Shown: positions 52,434-63,213, counted from the first letter of the stretch. The stretch is 64,000 nucleotides of DNA from DATJIG01 sp050260515 (GCA_050260515.1 JBLNCI010000043.1:124001-188000), one strand, 5' to 3'. Translations and numbers: made by a program. Notes: a model not told the origin generated them from the letters alone.

Positions 52434-53876
52434 TTACCGGCCGTTCTTGATGGATGCAAGAGCGGCGAGCGCGCGGCTCCGGGCGAACGCATGGTCAACG
52501 ATCGGCCGCGGGTACGTGTGGCCGAGGCGGACGCCCGCATCGGCGAGGGCGAGCGGCGTCGCCGTCCACGGCCGATGGATCAGCGCCGAGGGCAAGCCCG
52601 CGAGCTCCGGGACCCAGCGGCGAACGTAGGCCCCATCGGGATCGAATTTCTCGCCCTGGAGCACCGGATTGAAGATACGGAAATAAGGTGCCGCGTCGGC
52701 ACCGCATCCTGCCACCCACTGCCAGCTCGCCGCGTTGTTGGCGAGGTCGGCGTCGACCAGCGTGTCCCAGAACCAACCCGCGCCCGTGTGCCAAGGCTGA
52801 AGCAGGTGCTTCACCAGGAACGATGCCACGATCATGCGCGCCCGGTTATGCATCCAGCCGGTCGCCCACAGCTCGCGCATGGCCGCGTCGACCATCGGGT
52901 ATCCGGTCCGTCCGCGCCGCCACGCAGCCAGCGCCCCTTCGTCGCCGCGCCACGGAAAGCGCCCGAACCCCCGTTGCAGCGGCTCCTCAGGAAGCTGCGG
53001 GAAGCGATTGAGAAGATTGTAGGAAAACTCCCGCCAGAGGAGCTGACGCAGGAACGGCGCGCCCGCCGCCTCCCGGTTTTCCGCAGCGGCCCTGGCCGTC
53101 ACGGCATGCCACACCTGGCGCGGGCCGATCTCGCCGAAGCGGAGATGGGGCGACAGCCGCGAGGTGCCGCTGAGATCGGGCCGATCGCGGGCGGTCGCAT
53201 AGGCTTCGATGCCCTGGTTGAGAAAATGGGTTAGCCGTTCGCGCGCGCCCTCCTCGCCCGGCGTCCATGCATCCCGCAGCCCACCGGCCCAGTCGGGCGC
53301 CGTCGGGCACAGCGACCAATCGCCGAGCGGCTCGCTCGCGGGCCACGGGTCGGGAGCCGAAAAACCCGTCGGCACGGGGATCGGCGCGGCGGGTGCCGGG
53401 CTCGCCAGCGCCGCCTTCCAGAACGCGGTGAACACGCGATAGCCCACGCGCCTCGGTCCCGGCATCGCCTCCGGCGGAAACAGAAGCTGGGATTCGAAGG
53501 CCCGGAACGTGATCGCGCGGGCGGCGAGCGCGGCGGCGATGCGCTCGTCGCGCGCCACCGCCCACGGCTCATGCACCCGGTTGCAGACGACCTCGGTCGC
53601 GCCGGTCTCGGCGATGACACTCGCGAGCGCTCTGCCCGCCTCACCGTGCCGCAGCACGAGCCGGGAGCCGAGGCGCGCGAGCGAAGCCGACAAAGCCTCG
53701 AGCGATCCCGCGAGCCACCAGCGCGACGCGGCGCCGAGCCGCCACTCACCAGGGCTGTCGTCGTCGAGGATGTAGACCGGAATCACCGGTCGGCCGGAGC
53801 GCGCCGCCGCGTCGACCGCCGCATTGTCGGCGATCCGGAGGTCGAACCGGAACCACAGGATGACGGGCGACGTCAT
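52434..53876 (-). CDS. phrB: Deoxyribodipyrimidine photolyase (class I CPD)
   Basis: The 480-residue flavoprotein repairs UV pyrimidine dimers with blue light. The N-terminal antenna domain starts LWFRFDLRIADNAAV. The FAD domain shows TSRLSPHLRFGEIGPRQVWH, LLWREFSYNLL, TGYPMVDAAMRELWATGWMHNRARMIVASFLVKHL, and WGW-type region DADLANNAASWQWVAGCGADAAPYFRIFNP. These are the standard class I CPD photolyase residues. It lies between the FAD oxidoreductase and RlmI-like genes with 9-bp spacers on each side. Confidence 0.95.
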   Translation of the reverse strand: MTSPVILWFRFDLRIADNAAVDAAARSGRPVIPVYILDDDSPGEWRLGAASRWWLAGSLEALSASLARLGSRLVLRHGEAGRALASVIAETGATEVVCNRVHEPWAVARDERIAAALAARAITFRAFESQLLFPPEAMPGPRRVGYRVFTAFWKAALASPAPAAPIPVPTGFSAPDPWPASEPLGDWSLCPTAPDWAGGLRDAWTPGEEGARERLTHFLNQGIEAYATARDRPDLSGTSRLSPHLRFGEIGPRQVWHAVTARAAAENREAAGAPFLRQLLWREFSYNLLNRFPQLPEEPLQRGFGRFPWRGDEGALAAWRRGRTGYPMVDAAMRELWATGWMHNRARMIVASFLVKHLLQPWHTGAGWFWDTLVDADLANNAASWQWVAGCGADAAPYFRIFNPVLQGEKFDPDGAYVRRWVPELAGLPSALIHRPWTATPLALADAGVRLGHTYPRPIVDHAFARSRALAALASIKNGR

Positions 53877-53885
53877 CGCGCCCGC

Positions 53886-54992
53886 TTAGGCCTCCAGCAG
53901 ATCGGCGACGTGCTCGGCGATCGCCATCGACGAGGTCAGGCCCGGCGACTCGATGCCGAAGAGGTTCACGAGACCGGTCACGCCGTGGACCTCTGGCCCG
54001 ACCACCATGAAGTCGCGCGCGGGCTCGCCCGGTCCCTGGATCTTCGGACGCACGCCCGCGTACCCCGGCAGCAACGCGCCGTCCGCGAGCGCCGGCCAAT
54101 AGCGGCGGATCGCCGCGTAGAAGCTCGCGCCCCGCTTCGGATCGACCGAGTAGTCGACGCGGTCCACCCATTCGACATCGGGGCCGAAGCGCGCGCGGCC
54201 GCCGAGATCGAGGGTGAGGTGAATGCCGAGACCCGCGAGTTCCGGCACCGGATAGACGAGCCGTTCGAACGGCGCCTTGCCGGCGAGCGTGAAATAGACG
54301 CCCTTCGCAAGGTAGTCCTTCGGGATCGTAGCCGCGGGAATGCCGGTCACGCTGCGCGCCACCTTCGGCGCCGAGAACCCGGCGCTGTTGACGACGATCT
54401 TCGCCTTGAGCTCGGTAGGAGTATCGCCGCCGACCGAGAGCCGGATGCCGTCGCTCTCGACCTCGCCGCCGACCACCGGCGACTTGAGGGCGAGCGCGCC
54501 GCCGCGATCTTCCACGTCACCGAGATAGGCAAGCATCAGGCCGTGGGAATCGATGATGCCCGTGGACGGCGACAGGATCGCGCCAACGCAGTGGAGCTGC
54601 GGCTCCATCGCCTTGGCCTCAGCGGCCGTCAGCCAACGCAGGTCCATGACGCCGTTGGCCTCGGCCGCGGCCTTGCGCGCCTTTAGCGAAACCATCTCGC
54701 TGTCCTCGACCGCGACGATCAGCTTGCCGACGTTGCGGTGATTGATGCCGCGCTCGGCGCAATAGGCGTACAGCCGCTTCTTCCCCTCGACGCAGAACCG
54801 CGCCTTCAAGCTGTCCTTCGGGTAGTAGATGCCGGCGTGGATCACCTCGCTGTTGCGCGACGACGTGTGGGTGCCGAACGCATCCTCGGCCTCCAGCACC
54901 ACGACCTCGCGGCCACGCAGCGCCAGCGCCCGCGCCACCGCCAGCCCGACGACGCCAGCACCGATGACGGCGCACTCGACGGATTCGGTCAT
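53886..54992 (-). CDS. LhgO-like FAD-dependent 2-hydroxyacid oxidoreductase
   Basis: The 368-residue protein begins with a dinucleotide-binding motif (VIGAGVVGLAVARAL) and has the DAO-family pattern HTSSRNSEVIHAGIYYPKDSLKARFCVEGKKRLYAYC and a C-terminal GVTGLVNLFGIESPGLTSSMAIAEHV. This combination is typical of L-2-hydroxyglutarate oxidase (LhgO). The enzyme would convert L-2-hydroxyglutarate to 2-oxoglutarate. AAGGGGAG precedes the ATG. It follows the CHAD gene by 11 bp in the same operon. Confidence 0.9.
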   Translation of the reverse strand: MTESVECAVIGAGVVGLAVARALALRGREVVVLEAEDAFGTHTSSRNSEVIHAGIYYPKDSLKARFCVEGKKRLYAYCAERGINHRNVGKLIVAVEDSEMVSLKARKAAAEANGVMDLRWLTAAEAKAMEPQLHCVGAILSPSTGIIDSHGLMLAYLGDVEDRGGALALKSPVVGGEVESDGIRLSVGGDTPTELKAKIVVNSAGFSAPKVARSVTGIPAATIPKDYLAKGVYFTLAGKAPFERLVYPVPELAGLGIHLTLDLGGRARFGPDVEWVDRVDYSVDPKRGASFYAAIRRYWPALADGALLPGYAGVRPKIQGPGEPARDFMVVGPEVHGVTGLVNLFGIESPGLTSSMAIAEHVADLLEA

Positions 54993-55003
54993 CTCTCCCC
55001 TTC

Positions 55004-55969
55004 CTACCTGAACCAGCGCTTCGGCGCCGTCCCCAGCTTGGGCCGGAGCGCCGCGAATTCCTTGCGGGCGCGCTGGCGCTCCCTGTCCTCGGCGTCGCCG
55101 AACACGGCGTCGAGGTCGCGGCATGCCTTGGGGCCGAGCGCCTCGGCGTCCTTGGCCAGAGTCCGCGCGAGCGCGCGTGCGTTCACCGCGTCGTTGTAGC
55201 GGCCGAGCACGTCCTGCGCCTCGGCGAGCGCGCCGTGATAGGCCTTCACCCCGCCCTTCTCCATTACCGGGCGGAAGAACTCGACCGCGTAGCGGAGCTT
55301 CTTGATGCGGATCCGAAGGGCGTGCAGCTCCTTGCCCGACCGCCGGCCGCTGCCGACCAGCCGCTTGGCGAGGCCGCGATGGCGCTGAGCCAGCAGCTTG
55401 CGCCCGAGGTCGCGCGCCGATTTCTTCCCCGCGCGGGTGAGCCGGACCGCGGCAGCAAGTCGCGGAAGGTCGCGCCGCACGCGCCGCATCGCCGCGCCGG
55501 CGAGCGCCGCGCGTACCTGGCGGTAGGCGCGACGGTGCGGCTCGTGGGCGGCGCCCGCGAGCAACCGCCGCGCGCCGTCGTTGCCGAGCTTCGGCAACAC
55601 CTCGTCGAGAAAGACGTCGAGATCGCGGGCGGGACCGAGCGCCTTCTGCAGGCGCTTCAGATCGGCGGCAACCCGCTTGCGCTCCGGTTTCGGAAGCACC
55701 GAGCGGAATACCGACAGCAGCGCCCGCAGCCGCCGCACCGCCACCCGCGCCTGGTGGACGGGATCGGGTTCCGGCCGGGCGAGGAAGGCCTCGGCGTTGC
55801 GGCCGAGATGCCTGAGGCCGGACTCCGACAGGGCCGCGAACGTCTCCACAACCGTCGCATCCACGGAGAGTTGAGGATGCTCGGCCCGGATCGGTTCGAC
55901 GGTGGCGAGGTCGGAATCGCGCGGCATGCGCCCGTTCGTCAACGATTGTAAGGACTTGGCGGACATCAT
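55004..55969 (-). CDS. CHAD domain protein
   Basis: The 321-residue protein is an alpha-helical CHAD protein rich in Arg and Lys: DPVHQARVAVRRLRALLSVFRSVLP, LGPARDLDVFLDEVLP, LHALRIRIKKLRYAVEFFRPVM and LGRYNDAVNARALA. The conserved histidine and basic residues bind polyphosphate in characterised members. It is the first gene of the four-gene operon. The start is uncertain: two ATG codons at 55964-55969 have little Shine-Dalgarno, and MPRDSDLA 42 bases in is possible. Confidence 0.9.
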   Translation of the reverse strand: MMSAKSLQSLTNGRMPRDSDLATVEPIRAEHPQLSVDATVVETFAALSESGLRHLGRNAEAFLARPEPDPVHQARVAVRRLRALLSVFRSVLPKPERKRVAADLKRLQKALGPARDLDVFLDEVLPKLGNDGARRLLAGAAHEPHRRAYRQVRAALAGAAMRRVRRDLPRLAAAVRLTRAGKKSARDLGRKLLAQRHRGLAKRLVGSGRRSGKELHALRIRIKKLRYAVEFFRPVMEKGGVKAYHGALAEAQDVLGRYNDAVNARALARTLAKDAEALGPKACRDLDAVFGDAEDRERQRARKEFAALRPKLGTAPKRWFR

Positions 55970-56139
55970 CTTAGCGGTGGCGAGGGTGCCGCACCAAGCG
56001 CGTAAGTGCGCCGAGCCCCTTCCCCCGAGGGGGCCGCGTCACTATGTTATGCGCCGTCCGCCCCAGCCGCCGGCCGGGGCGGACGCATTTTAAGGGCACA
56101 GGCCCGCTCACCCCCGTCAAGGCTCGGTTCAGGCTCGTT

Positions 56140-57969
<1,830 letters not shown>

Positions 57970-57991
57970 GCTCTCGGACACGCCACCAACG

Positions 57992-58027
57992 AAACCGCCG
58001 CACGGCTCTCCGTCGCGGCGGTTTTAT
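57992..58027 (+). terminator. Terminator of typA
   Basis: AAACCGCCGC and GCGGCGGTTT form a 10-bp stem; the loop contains a further ACGG/CCGT pair. TATTT follows. It lies 22 bp after the typA stop. Confidence 0.85.
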
Positions 58028-58034
58028 TTGTGTC

Positions 58035-58207
58035 GTCATACCCGCGTAAGCGGGTATCCAGGGCGGCCACTCGAACTGCGTGACCCTGGACTCCCGCTTT
58101 CGCGGGAGTGACGAAGAAAAACTGGATGCCCCGTCCGAAGCCTATCCCCGCGAAGGCGGGATGCGGGCATCCAGCTTCGGCCTCATTCCCGCTCGCGCGG
58201 GAATGAC
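58035..58207. repeat. Cluster of REP-like palindromes
   Basis: Four units lie in 173 bp: 58035-58062 (GTCATACCCGC-GTAA-GCGGGTATCCAGG), 58084-58112 inverted, 58122-58174 (CTGGATGCCC with GGGCATCCAG as outer arms enclosing another CCCGC/GCGGG hairpin) and 58184-58207 (CATTCCCGC/GCGGGAATG). Orientation alternates. Confidence 0.8.
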
Positions 58208-58220
58208 GACGAGGACACGC

Positions 58221-58541
58221 CTAGCGTCGTCCCCGCGTGAAATCCGACGCAGCCCGCGCCCGCATCCGATCAAGAACGCTCGGCAACTCCGTCCGACCGA
58301 GATCGGTGACGACGAAGCTCGCTGTCGGCAGCGGCAAGGCGAGGAACTGCCGGTGCTCGGTCGGCACCTCACGGAGCCAGCCGAGCCGCTCCATCTCCGA
58401 CCACAGGCGAAAATGTCCGCTGTCGATGCCCGCCGCGATCCGCCGTCCCGGCGCGCGCACCGCCGCGTCGAGTGCCGACAGCTCAGCCCCGTCCAGCGCG
58501 CCGAGATCCTCGGCGATCCGCGCCGCTTGCTCCCGCTCCAT
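58221..58541 (-). CDS. Small protein of unknown function
   Basis: The 106-residue frame encodes MEREQAARIAEDLGALDGAEL at the N-terminus, then HFRLWSEMERLGWLREVPTEH and LPLPTASFVVTDLGRTELPSVL. The mix of residues, predicted helices and a following beta-like part look like a real soluble protein. A GCGAGGGC sequence precedes the ATG. I recognise no family. It lies alone between the REP cluster and the VOC gene, on the same strand as the latter. Confidence 0.6.
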   Translation of the reverse strand: MEREQAARIAEDLGALDGAELSALDAAVRAPGRRIAAGIDSGHFRLWSEMERLGWLREVPTEHRQFLALPLPTASFVVTDLGRTELPSVLDRMRARAASDFTRGRR

Positions 58542-58658
58542 GATGCCCTCGCCTCTGTTCCGGCCGGTCTCCGTCGGCCCTGCAGCAAGGGTGACCTCCG
58601 CGCGTTAACGGCGCAGAAATCATCGCGGTCATTTGACGCGAATGCGGGAGAGAATGCC

Positions 58659-59468
58659 TCAGCCCTCGACGACGTCGATCAGCACGTTGTCGTTGTCGCA
58701 CATCTGGAAGGTGCCGAGGCCGGCCTTGGCGACCATCTCGCGCCGGCGCTCGGTCTCGGCGCTGCGCGCGAGCGAGCGCGCCTCGAGGTCGGGGTTGCCC
58801 GAGCCGATCCGGGCGACGTCGGCCTTGAGCGCGTCGATGCTCTCGACCTTGATGCCGATGTGGTCGGGCCCCGGGCTGACGATGCCGGTGCCGTCGTAGT
58901 CGGTGATGCGCCACGGCACCAGCACGAGCTTCACCCGCCCGTCGCTCAGGATCCACTTCTCGTCGTCGGGCTTGCGGTTGGCGAGCGCGAAGCCGAACAC
59001 GTCGGCGTAGAACTCCGCCATCTTCTCCGGGTTCATGGTGCGGATTGCGAAGTGGCTGATCGTGCGCGGCTGCTCCCAGCCCTTCTCGGAATCGAGATAG
59101 ATCTCGGCGCGGTTGGCCATCTTCTTCTGCGACAGGTCGAACACGTTTCCGTCGGGATCGTGGGTCGTGAGCCCCGCGAACGGCCGGTTCGACGGGCGCT
59201 TCAGAGCCCTGACCTGCGGATACCGTTCCTTCATCCGCGCCAGCGTCGCCTCGGCGTCGTCGACCTCGATCCCGAAGTGATCGAGCCGCGCCGGGCGGCC
59301 CGGCTTGCGCGGATTGATGTTCACACCGACGTAGCCGTCGCCGACGGTGATCGCGTTGACGATCCGGTCGTTGCTGGGCGCCTTGAATCCGAACACCGCC
59401 TGGTAGAAGCGCGCCGTGGCGGAGAAGCGCTCGCTCATGATCGCGACGTGGTTGATCTTGGCCGGCAT
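58659..59468 (-). CDS. Two-domain VOC-family protein
   Basis: The 269-residue protein has two VOC modules: INHVAIMSERFSATARFYQAVFG and HFGIEVDDAEATLARM in the first (1-120), and ISHFAIRTMNPEKMAEFYADVFG and PGPDHIGIKVESIDAL in the second (135-267). Both modules keep an N-terminal His and a later His, while the third metal ligand (usually Glu) is not clear. It could be a dioxygenase or glyoxalase-like enzyme. It follows the Bug receptor gene by 25 bp on the same strand, so they are an operon. Confidence 0.88.
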   Translation of the reverse strand: MPAKINHVAIMSERFSATARFYQAVFGFKAPSNDRIVNAITVGDGYVGVNINPRKPGRPARLDHFGIEVDDAEATLARMKERYPQVRALKRPSNRPFAGLTTHDPDGNVFDLSQKKMANRAEIYLDSEKGWEQPRTISHFAIRTMNPEKMAEFYADVFGFALANRKPDDEKWILSDGRVKLVLVPWRITDYDGTGIVSPGPDHIGIKVESIDALKADVARIGSGNPDLEARSLARSAETERRREMVAKAGLGTFQMCDNDNVLIDVVEG

Positions 59469-59493
59469 GATCGGATGTCCTTCGAGGGGTTGA

Positions 59494-60513
59494 TTACTGG
59501 CCTTCCTTGAGGAAGGCGCCCGCCGCCTTGAGCACGTCGGGCGGCGCGTTGACGACGCGCTTCAGCAGCGCCGCGATCTCGTCGCCGCTGACGTAGCGGA
59601 TCTCCAGCTTCTGCTTGGCGGCGTCGGCGAGGAAGTCCTTGTCTTCGAGCGTCTTCTTGAACGCGGTGCGCAGGTGCTCGGCGCGGTCGCCGGGTACGCC
59701 CGGGGGCGCCAGCACCGGCCGGTCCATGAGCTGGTCGGCAAACAGCACCTCGAGCACCGTGCGGTCGCGATCGCTCTTGGCGAGCTCGGTCAGCATCGGC
59801 ACCCCGGCGAGCTCCGGGTCGGGCTCCAGCGAGGTCTGGACCACGAAGTTGATCATCTTCTTCTCGATCCAGTCGGGGCGCGTCGACTTGATCGACGTCA
59901 CCGACAGGCCGCAGCGCCCCATCACCTCGCCGCGCTCCATGGCGAGCCCGACCTCGGTTCCGCTCTTGTAGCCGGAGATGACGCGGATCTTGGCCCCGAA
60001 CATCGCCGCCATCGCGTGCGGATAGGTCTCCATCTGCGAGCCGCCGCCCGAGCCGCCGACGATGTACTCGTGGGTGAGCGTGTCGCTGAAGGTCTTCACG
60101 GGCGAGTCCGCCATCGAGATGCAGACCTTGCCCTCCTTGTTGACCGAGCCGATCCAGGTCACGGCGAGCGGATCGAACTTCGCCTCCTCGATGCCGAGCG
60201 CCGGCGCGAGCGCCACGCCCGAGTGCACCATGCCGAGGGTCGCGCCGTCCTTGGGCGCCACGGAGTGGATGTACATGAACGCGCGGATGCCGCCCGAGCC
60301 CGGCATGTTCTGGACCACGACCTTGGCGTCGGGCGCGAGCTGCTGGCCGAGATGGCGCGCCATCAGCCGCGCGTAGGCGTCGTAGCCGCCGCCGGTGGCG
60401 GTCGACACCACGAAGTTGACCTGCTTGCCTTTGTAGAAGTCGGCGGCGGATTGCGCCGCCGCGCCGTGCGATGCCAGCGCCAATGCCGCCGCCGCGAAAC
60501 CCAGTGCACGCAT
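59494..60513 (-). CDS. TTT-family (Bug) periplasmic solute-binding protein
   Basis: The 339-residue protein has a signal peptide (MRALGFAAAALALASHGAAA, cleaved near QSAADFYKGK). It has VVSTATGGGYDAYARLM, VVQNMPGSGGIRAFMYI, VTWIGSVNKEGKVCIS, GYKSGTEVGLAMERGEVMG and MDRPVLAPPGVPGDRAEHL. It is the first gene of a unit with the two-domain VOC gene. As with the other four Bug receptors in this window, no TctAB permease is near. The ligand is unknown. Confidence 0.93.
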   Translation of the reverse strand: MRALGFAAAALALASHGAAAQSAADFYKGKQVNFVVSTATGGGYDAYARLMARHLGQQLAPDAKVVVQNMPGSGGIRAFMYIHSVAPKDGATLGMVHSGVALAPALGIEEAKFDPLAVTWIGSVNKEGKVCISMADSPVKTFSDTLTHEYIVGGSGGGSQMETYPHAMAAMFGAKIRVISGYKSGTEVGLAMERGEVMGRCGLSVTSIKSTRPDWIEKKMINFVVQTSLEPDPELAGVPMLTELAKSDRDRTVLEVLFADQLMDRPVLAPPGVPGDRAEHLRTAFKKTLEDKDFLADAAKQKLEIRYVSGDEIAALLKRVVNAPPDVLKAAGAFLKEGQ

Positions 60514-60605
60514 TCCACTCTCCCTGGCCCGGACTGACGCCGGTTGTTATGAGGTCAGTGTAGGAGCGTGGGAGGAAGGGGGCAATGAGACGCTAAGCCC
60601 CCTTC

Positions 60606-60729
60606 GTCATGCCCGCTTGCCCGGGCATCCACGTGTTTCTTTCGTCAACGACAACAACAAAACGTGGATGCCCGCTTACGGACGGGTTGCACCCCGTCCG
60701 TTTTTAAAAAGAGGGGGCGCGGGCATGAC
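60606..60729. repeat. REP doublet with terminator-like hairpin in one loop
   Basis: Unit 1 is GTCATGCCCGC-TTG-CCCGGGCATCCACGT at 60606-60634. Unit 2, inverted, has arms ATGCCCGC (60668-60675) and GCGGGCAT (60719-60726), but its loop is expanded to 43 bases. This holds CGGACGGG-TTGCAC-CCCGTCCG followed by TTTTT (60679-60705), a textbook terminator shape on the plus strand. Confidence 0.8.
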
Positions 60730-60791
60730 GACAAAAGATGCACACGTGCCAAGCGAAGGCCAGTCACCGTTTACTCGGCACATTCATCCCC

Positions 60792-61931
60792 CTACTTCCC
60801 GACACTCGCCCAGGTGGCGTTCCACAGCTCGATGACCCGCGGCCCGACGTCGGCCAGCAGCTCCGGGCTGCGGAACGCAACCTTTTTGCCGCGGAGGTTG
60901 TCGGCATAGGCGACGAAGCGCTCGTCGTTCTGGAACGCCATGTGGGTCGGAGTGCCGCCGTCGGTTTCGTACTGCGACACCTGCCCTTCCTTGCTCAGCG
61001 CCCAATTGACGAACAGGCGCGCCGCATTGACGTTCGGCGCGTTTCGCATGATCGCCATCTCGTTCGTCGACCCCGGCACCGGCTCCGGGCAGTGGAAGCT
61101 CACCGGCGCGCCCTTGCTTTCCATGTAGCGCGTGCGGTAGCCCGAGGTCGGCACAGTGGCGTGCATCTCTCCGGCGCCGGTCAGGCCGATCACGGCGTTG
61201 ATGCCTTCCTTGCGCAGTTGCGGGTTCATGTCGCGGAACAGCCGGGCGATGTAGTCATCGACCCATGCCTCTCCCTGCGCGCCAGCCAGCGCGATCAGCC
61301 ACAACTGCGGCCGGTCGCCGAGCCCGAGATGGTGGTCGCGCAGCTTGGCGTTGCTGAGAAGGTCGTCCCAGGTCCTGGGCAGGTCGGCCGGGCTCAGCAT
61401 CGTCTTGTTATAGGTGATGCAGTAGTAAGTGAGCTGATGGCCGGCCCACAGCCCGCCGGGATCCTTCATTTCCGCAGGCACGTTCGCGACGTTGGGAATA
61501 TCGGAGATGTCGGCCAGCGCTCCCGCCTCCTTGAACATGAGGAAGCTGCCGCCGAATCCCGTCAGCACATCGGCGCCGACACGGCCCTGCTTGAACGCGA
61601 CCAGCAGCGCGATCGAACGGGTATTGAAGCTGCCGCGGGCATAGTCGATCTTGAGGAACGGATAGCGTTCCTTGAACGGACGTGCGTACTGGTTGAACAC
61701 CGACGGATCCCACGATCCGGATATCCGCAGCCGGCCCTCTTTCCTGGCACCGGCGACCCAGGCCGCCGGAACCTTCAGCTCGACGTCGAGTCCATCGAGC
61801 ACCTCGGGACCCATGTTGAGCGAACGCAGGATGTCATGCGTCGAATCCGGCAGCGGATCGGAGGCGTAGGTTGTCACCGGCCCGGCTATGAGCGCCACCA
61901 TCAGCGCGATACACGCGAAGGTCTTCATCAT
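60792..61931 (-). CDS. ABC-type (iron/polyamine family) extracellular solute-binding protein
   Basis: The 379-residue protein has a signal peptide (MMKTFACIALMVALIAGPVTTYA). The body is a paralogue of the gene at 45580-46743: LDVELKVPAAWVAGARKEGRLRI, SWDPSVFNQYARPFKERYP, ADVLTGFGGSF, LPRTWDDLLSNAKL, FHCPEPVP and FVNWALSKEGQVSQYE. AGGGG lies seven bases before the ATG. It ends 278 bp from the Bug receptor gene and starts 28 bp after the M24 gene, with which it is likely co-transcribed. Confidence 0.9.
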   Translation of the reverse strand: MMKTFACIALMVALIAGPVTTYASDPLPDSTHDILRSLNMGPEVLDGLDVELKVPAAWVAGARKEGRLRISGSWDPSVFNQYARPFKERYPFLKIDYARGSFNTRSIALLVAFKQGRVGADVLTGFGGSFLMFKEAGALADISDIPNVANVPAEMKDPGGLWAGHQLTYYCITYNKTMLSPADLPRTWDDLLSNAKLRDHHLGLGDRPQLWLIALAGAQGEAWVDDYIARLFRDMNPQLRKEGINAVIGLTGAGEMHATVPTSGYRTRYMESKGAPVSFHCPEPVPGSTNEMAIMRNAPNVNAARLFVNWALSKEGQVSQYETDGGTPTHMAFQNDERFVAYADNLRGKKVAFRSPELLADVGPRVIELWNATWASVGK

Positions 61932-61959
61932 GGCGGTGCCCCTGTCCTTCGCCCGCCGG

Positions 61960-63186
61960 TTACGCGCCGGCGATCGCGATGTCATGCGGTCGCTTGCCGA
62001 GGCGGCGGCCGCCCTGGGGCGTGACGACGATGGTGTCGCCCCACACGCATTCGCACGCACCGTCGGCCGAGCGGAGCGAGGGTTTGAAGATGAAGACCAT
62101 GTTCTCCTGAAGACGCGTCGCGAGCTGCTCCGGGCGATGCTGGCTGCGGGTGATCAGCGGGCCGTCGTCCCCCGCGCCGCGGCCATGCATGTTGAGGCTG
62201 CCGGTGGCTCCGGCCGCCGGACCCGTCTTGGGCGCGAACTTCACCGCGAGTTGCTCCGTGAGATCGCGTATCTCGCCGAGTGTGATGCCGGGGCGCAGCC
62301 GCTCGAGCAAGCGCGCGTAGACCTCGCGATGGACCTTCATCATCTCGGCATACACCGGATCGGCGACGGCGACGAACACCGGCTGGACGGCCTGCGCGCG
62401 ATAGCCGATCCACGACGCCTCGATCTCGTTGAGGATGATGTCGCCGCGTTGCAGCACGCGACGGCTCGGCAGGGTCATCGGGTGCCGCGCCTTCGGCCCC
62501 GACACCCAGTGGGTGTGGAATGGCAGCTCCGAGCCGTTCTTGACGAGGGTCGCCATGACCTCCGCCCACACCTCCCAGTCCTGGACCCCGGGACGTGCAA
62601 AGGCGATCTTCGCGGCAACGGCTTTCTCGATGATCTCCTGCGACTTGGCGAGGACGGCGATCTCCTCCTCGCTCTTGACGTAACGCACCTGCTCCAGCAC
62701 GGACGTCGCGTCGACCAGCTCGGCGTCGGGGAACGCCTCGCGGATCGCCTTCCAGAAGCCATGCAGGATGGTGCCGAGCGGCGTGCGCGTGCCCGCACCG
62801 AGACCGGTGATGCCGATGCGGCCGCGCTCGACACCGAGCTCCTTCAGCCGCTCGACAGTGGGCTTGGCGTAATTGCGCCGCGCCTCGCGGACGTCCTTGG
62901 TCCAGCACTGCACGGCCTCGAACCAGTGATACTTCGCCTGGTTCGCGACCGCGGTGATCTCGCCATCGAGCGGGAACACCACCGCGATGTCGGCGTCGCC
63001 GCCGCCGCCGACGTGGGACAGGTAGCGAGCGTTGGCCTGGAAATCGGTCGAATGGCCGGTGTTGTTGGGGACGACGATGACGTCGAGCTTCTGCGCGCGC
63101 ATCAGGGCGCGCACCGCCGCCCAGCGACGATCGCGCTCGGCGAGCGAGAATTGCGGGTAAAGGCCTTGCTGCTCGACTCCGTCCAC
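61960..63186 (-). CDS. M24-fold (creatinase/prolidase-like) protein lacking metal ligands
   Basis: The 408-residue protein has an N-terminal creatinase domain (DVIVVPNNTGHSTDFQANARYLSHV) and a C-terminal pita-bread domain (SEEEIAVLAKSQEIIEKAV onwards). The metal positions of aminopeptidases are changed. The two Asp of the D-x10-D motif appear as Glu and Gln (EIEASWIGYRAQ), TIEP as IFKP, and the last Glu as Gly (VWGDTIVVT). A metal-free hydrolase like creatinase or ectoine hydrolase is more likely than a peptidase. It sits between a VOC gene and an ABC-type binding protein gene, suggesting breakdown of a small nitrogen compound. Confidence 0.88.
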   Translation of the reverse strand: MDGVEQQGLYPQFSLAERDRRWAAVRALMRAQKLDVIVVPNNTGHSTDFQANARYLSHVGGGGDADIAVVFPLDGEITAVANQAKYHWFEAVQCWTKDVREARRNYAKPTVERLKELGVERGRIGITGLGAGTRTPLGTILHGFWKAIREAFPDAELVDATSVLEQVRYVKSEEEIAVLAKSQEIIEKAVAAKIAFARPGVQDWEVWAEVMATLVKNGSELPFHTHWVSGPKARHPMTLPSRRVLQRGDIILNEIEASWIGYRAQAVQPVFVAVADPVYAEMMKVHREVYARLLERLRPGITLGEIRDLTEQLAVKFAPKTGPAAGATGSLNMHGRGAGDDGPLITRSQHRPEQLATRLQENMVFIFKPSLRSADGACECVWGDTIVVTPQGGRRLGKRPHDIAIAGA

Positions 63187-63213
63187 GCTCTCCCCCTCAG
63201 CACATGCGCCGAT

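Noticed and set aside
58035..58207. CRISPR-like repeat array after typA
   Set aside because: Units are imperfect palindromes in alternating orientation with no constant spacer length, and no cas genes are present.
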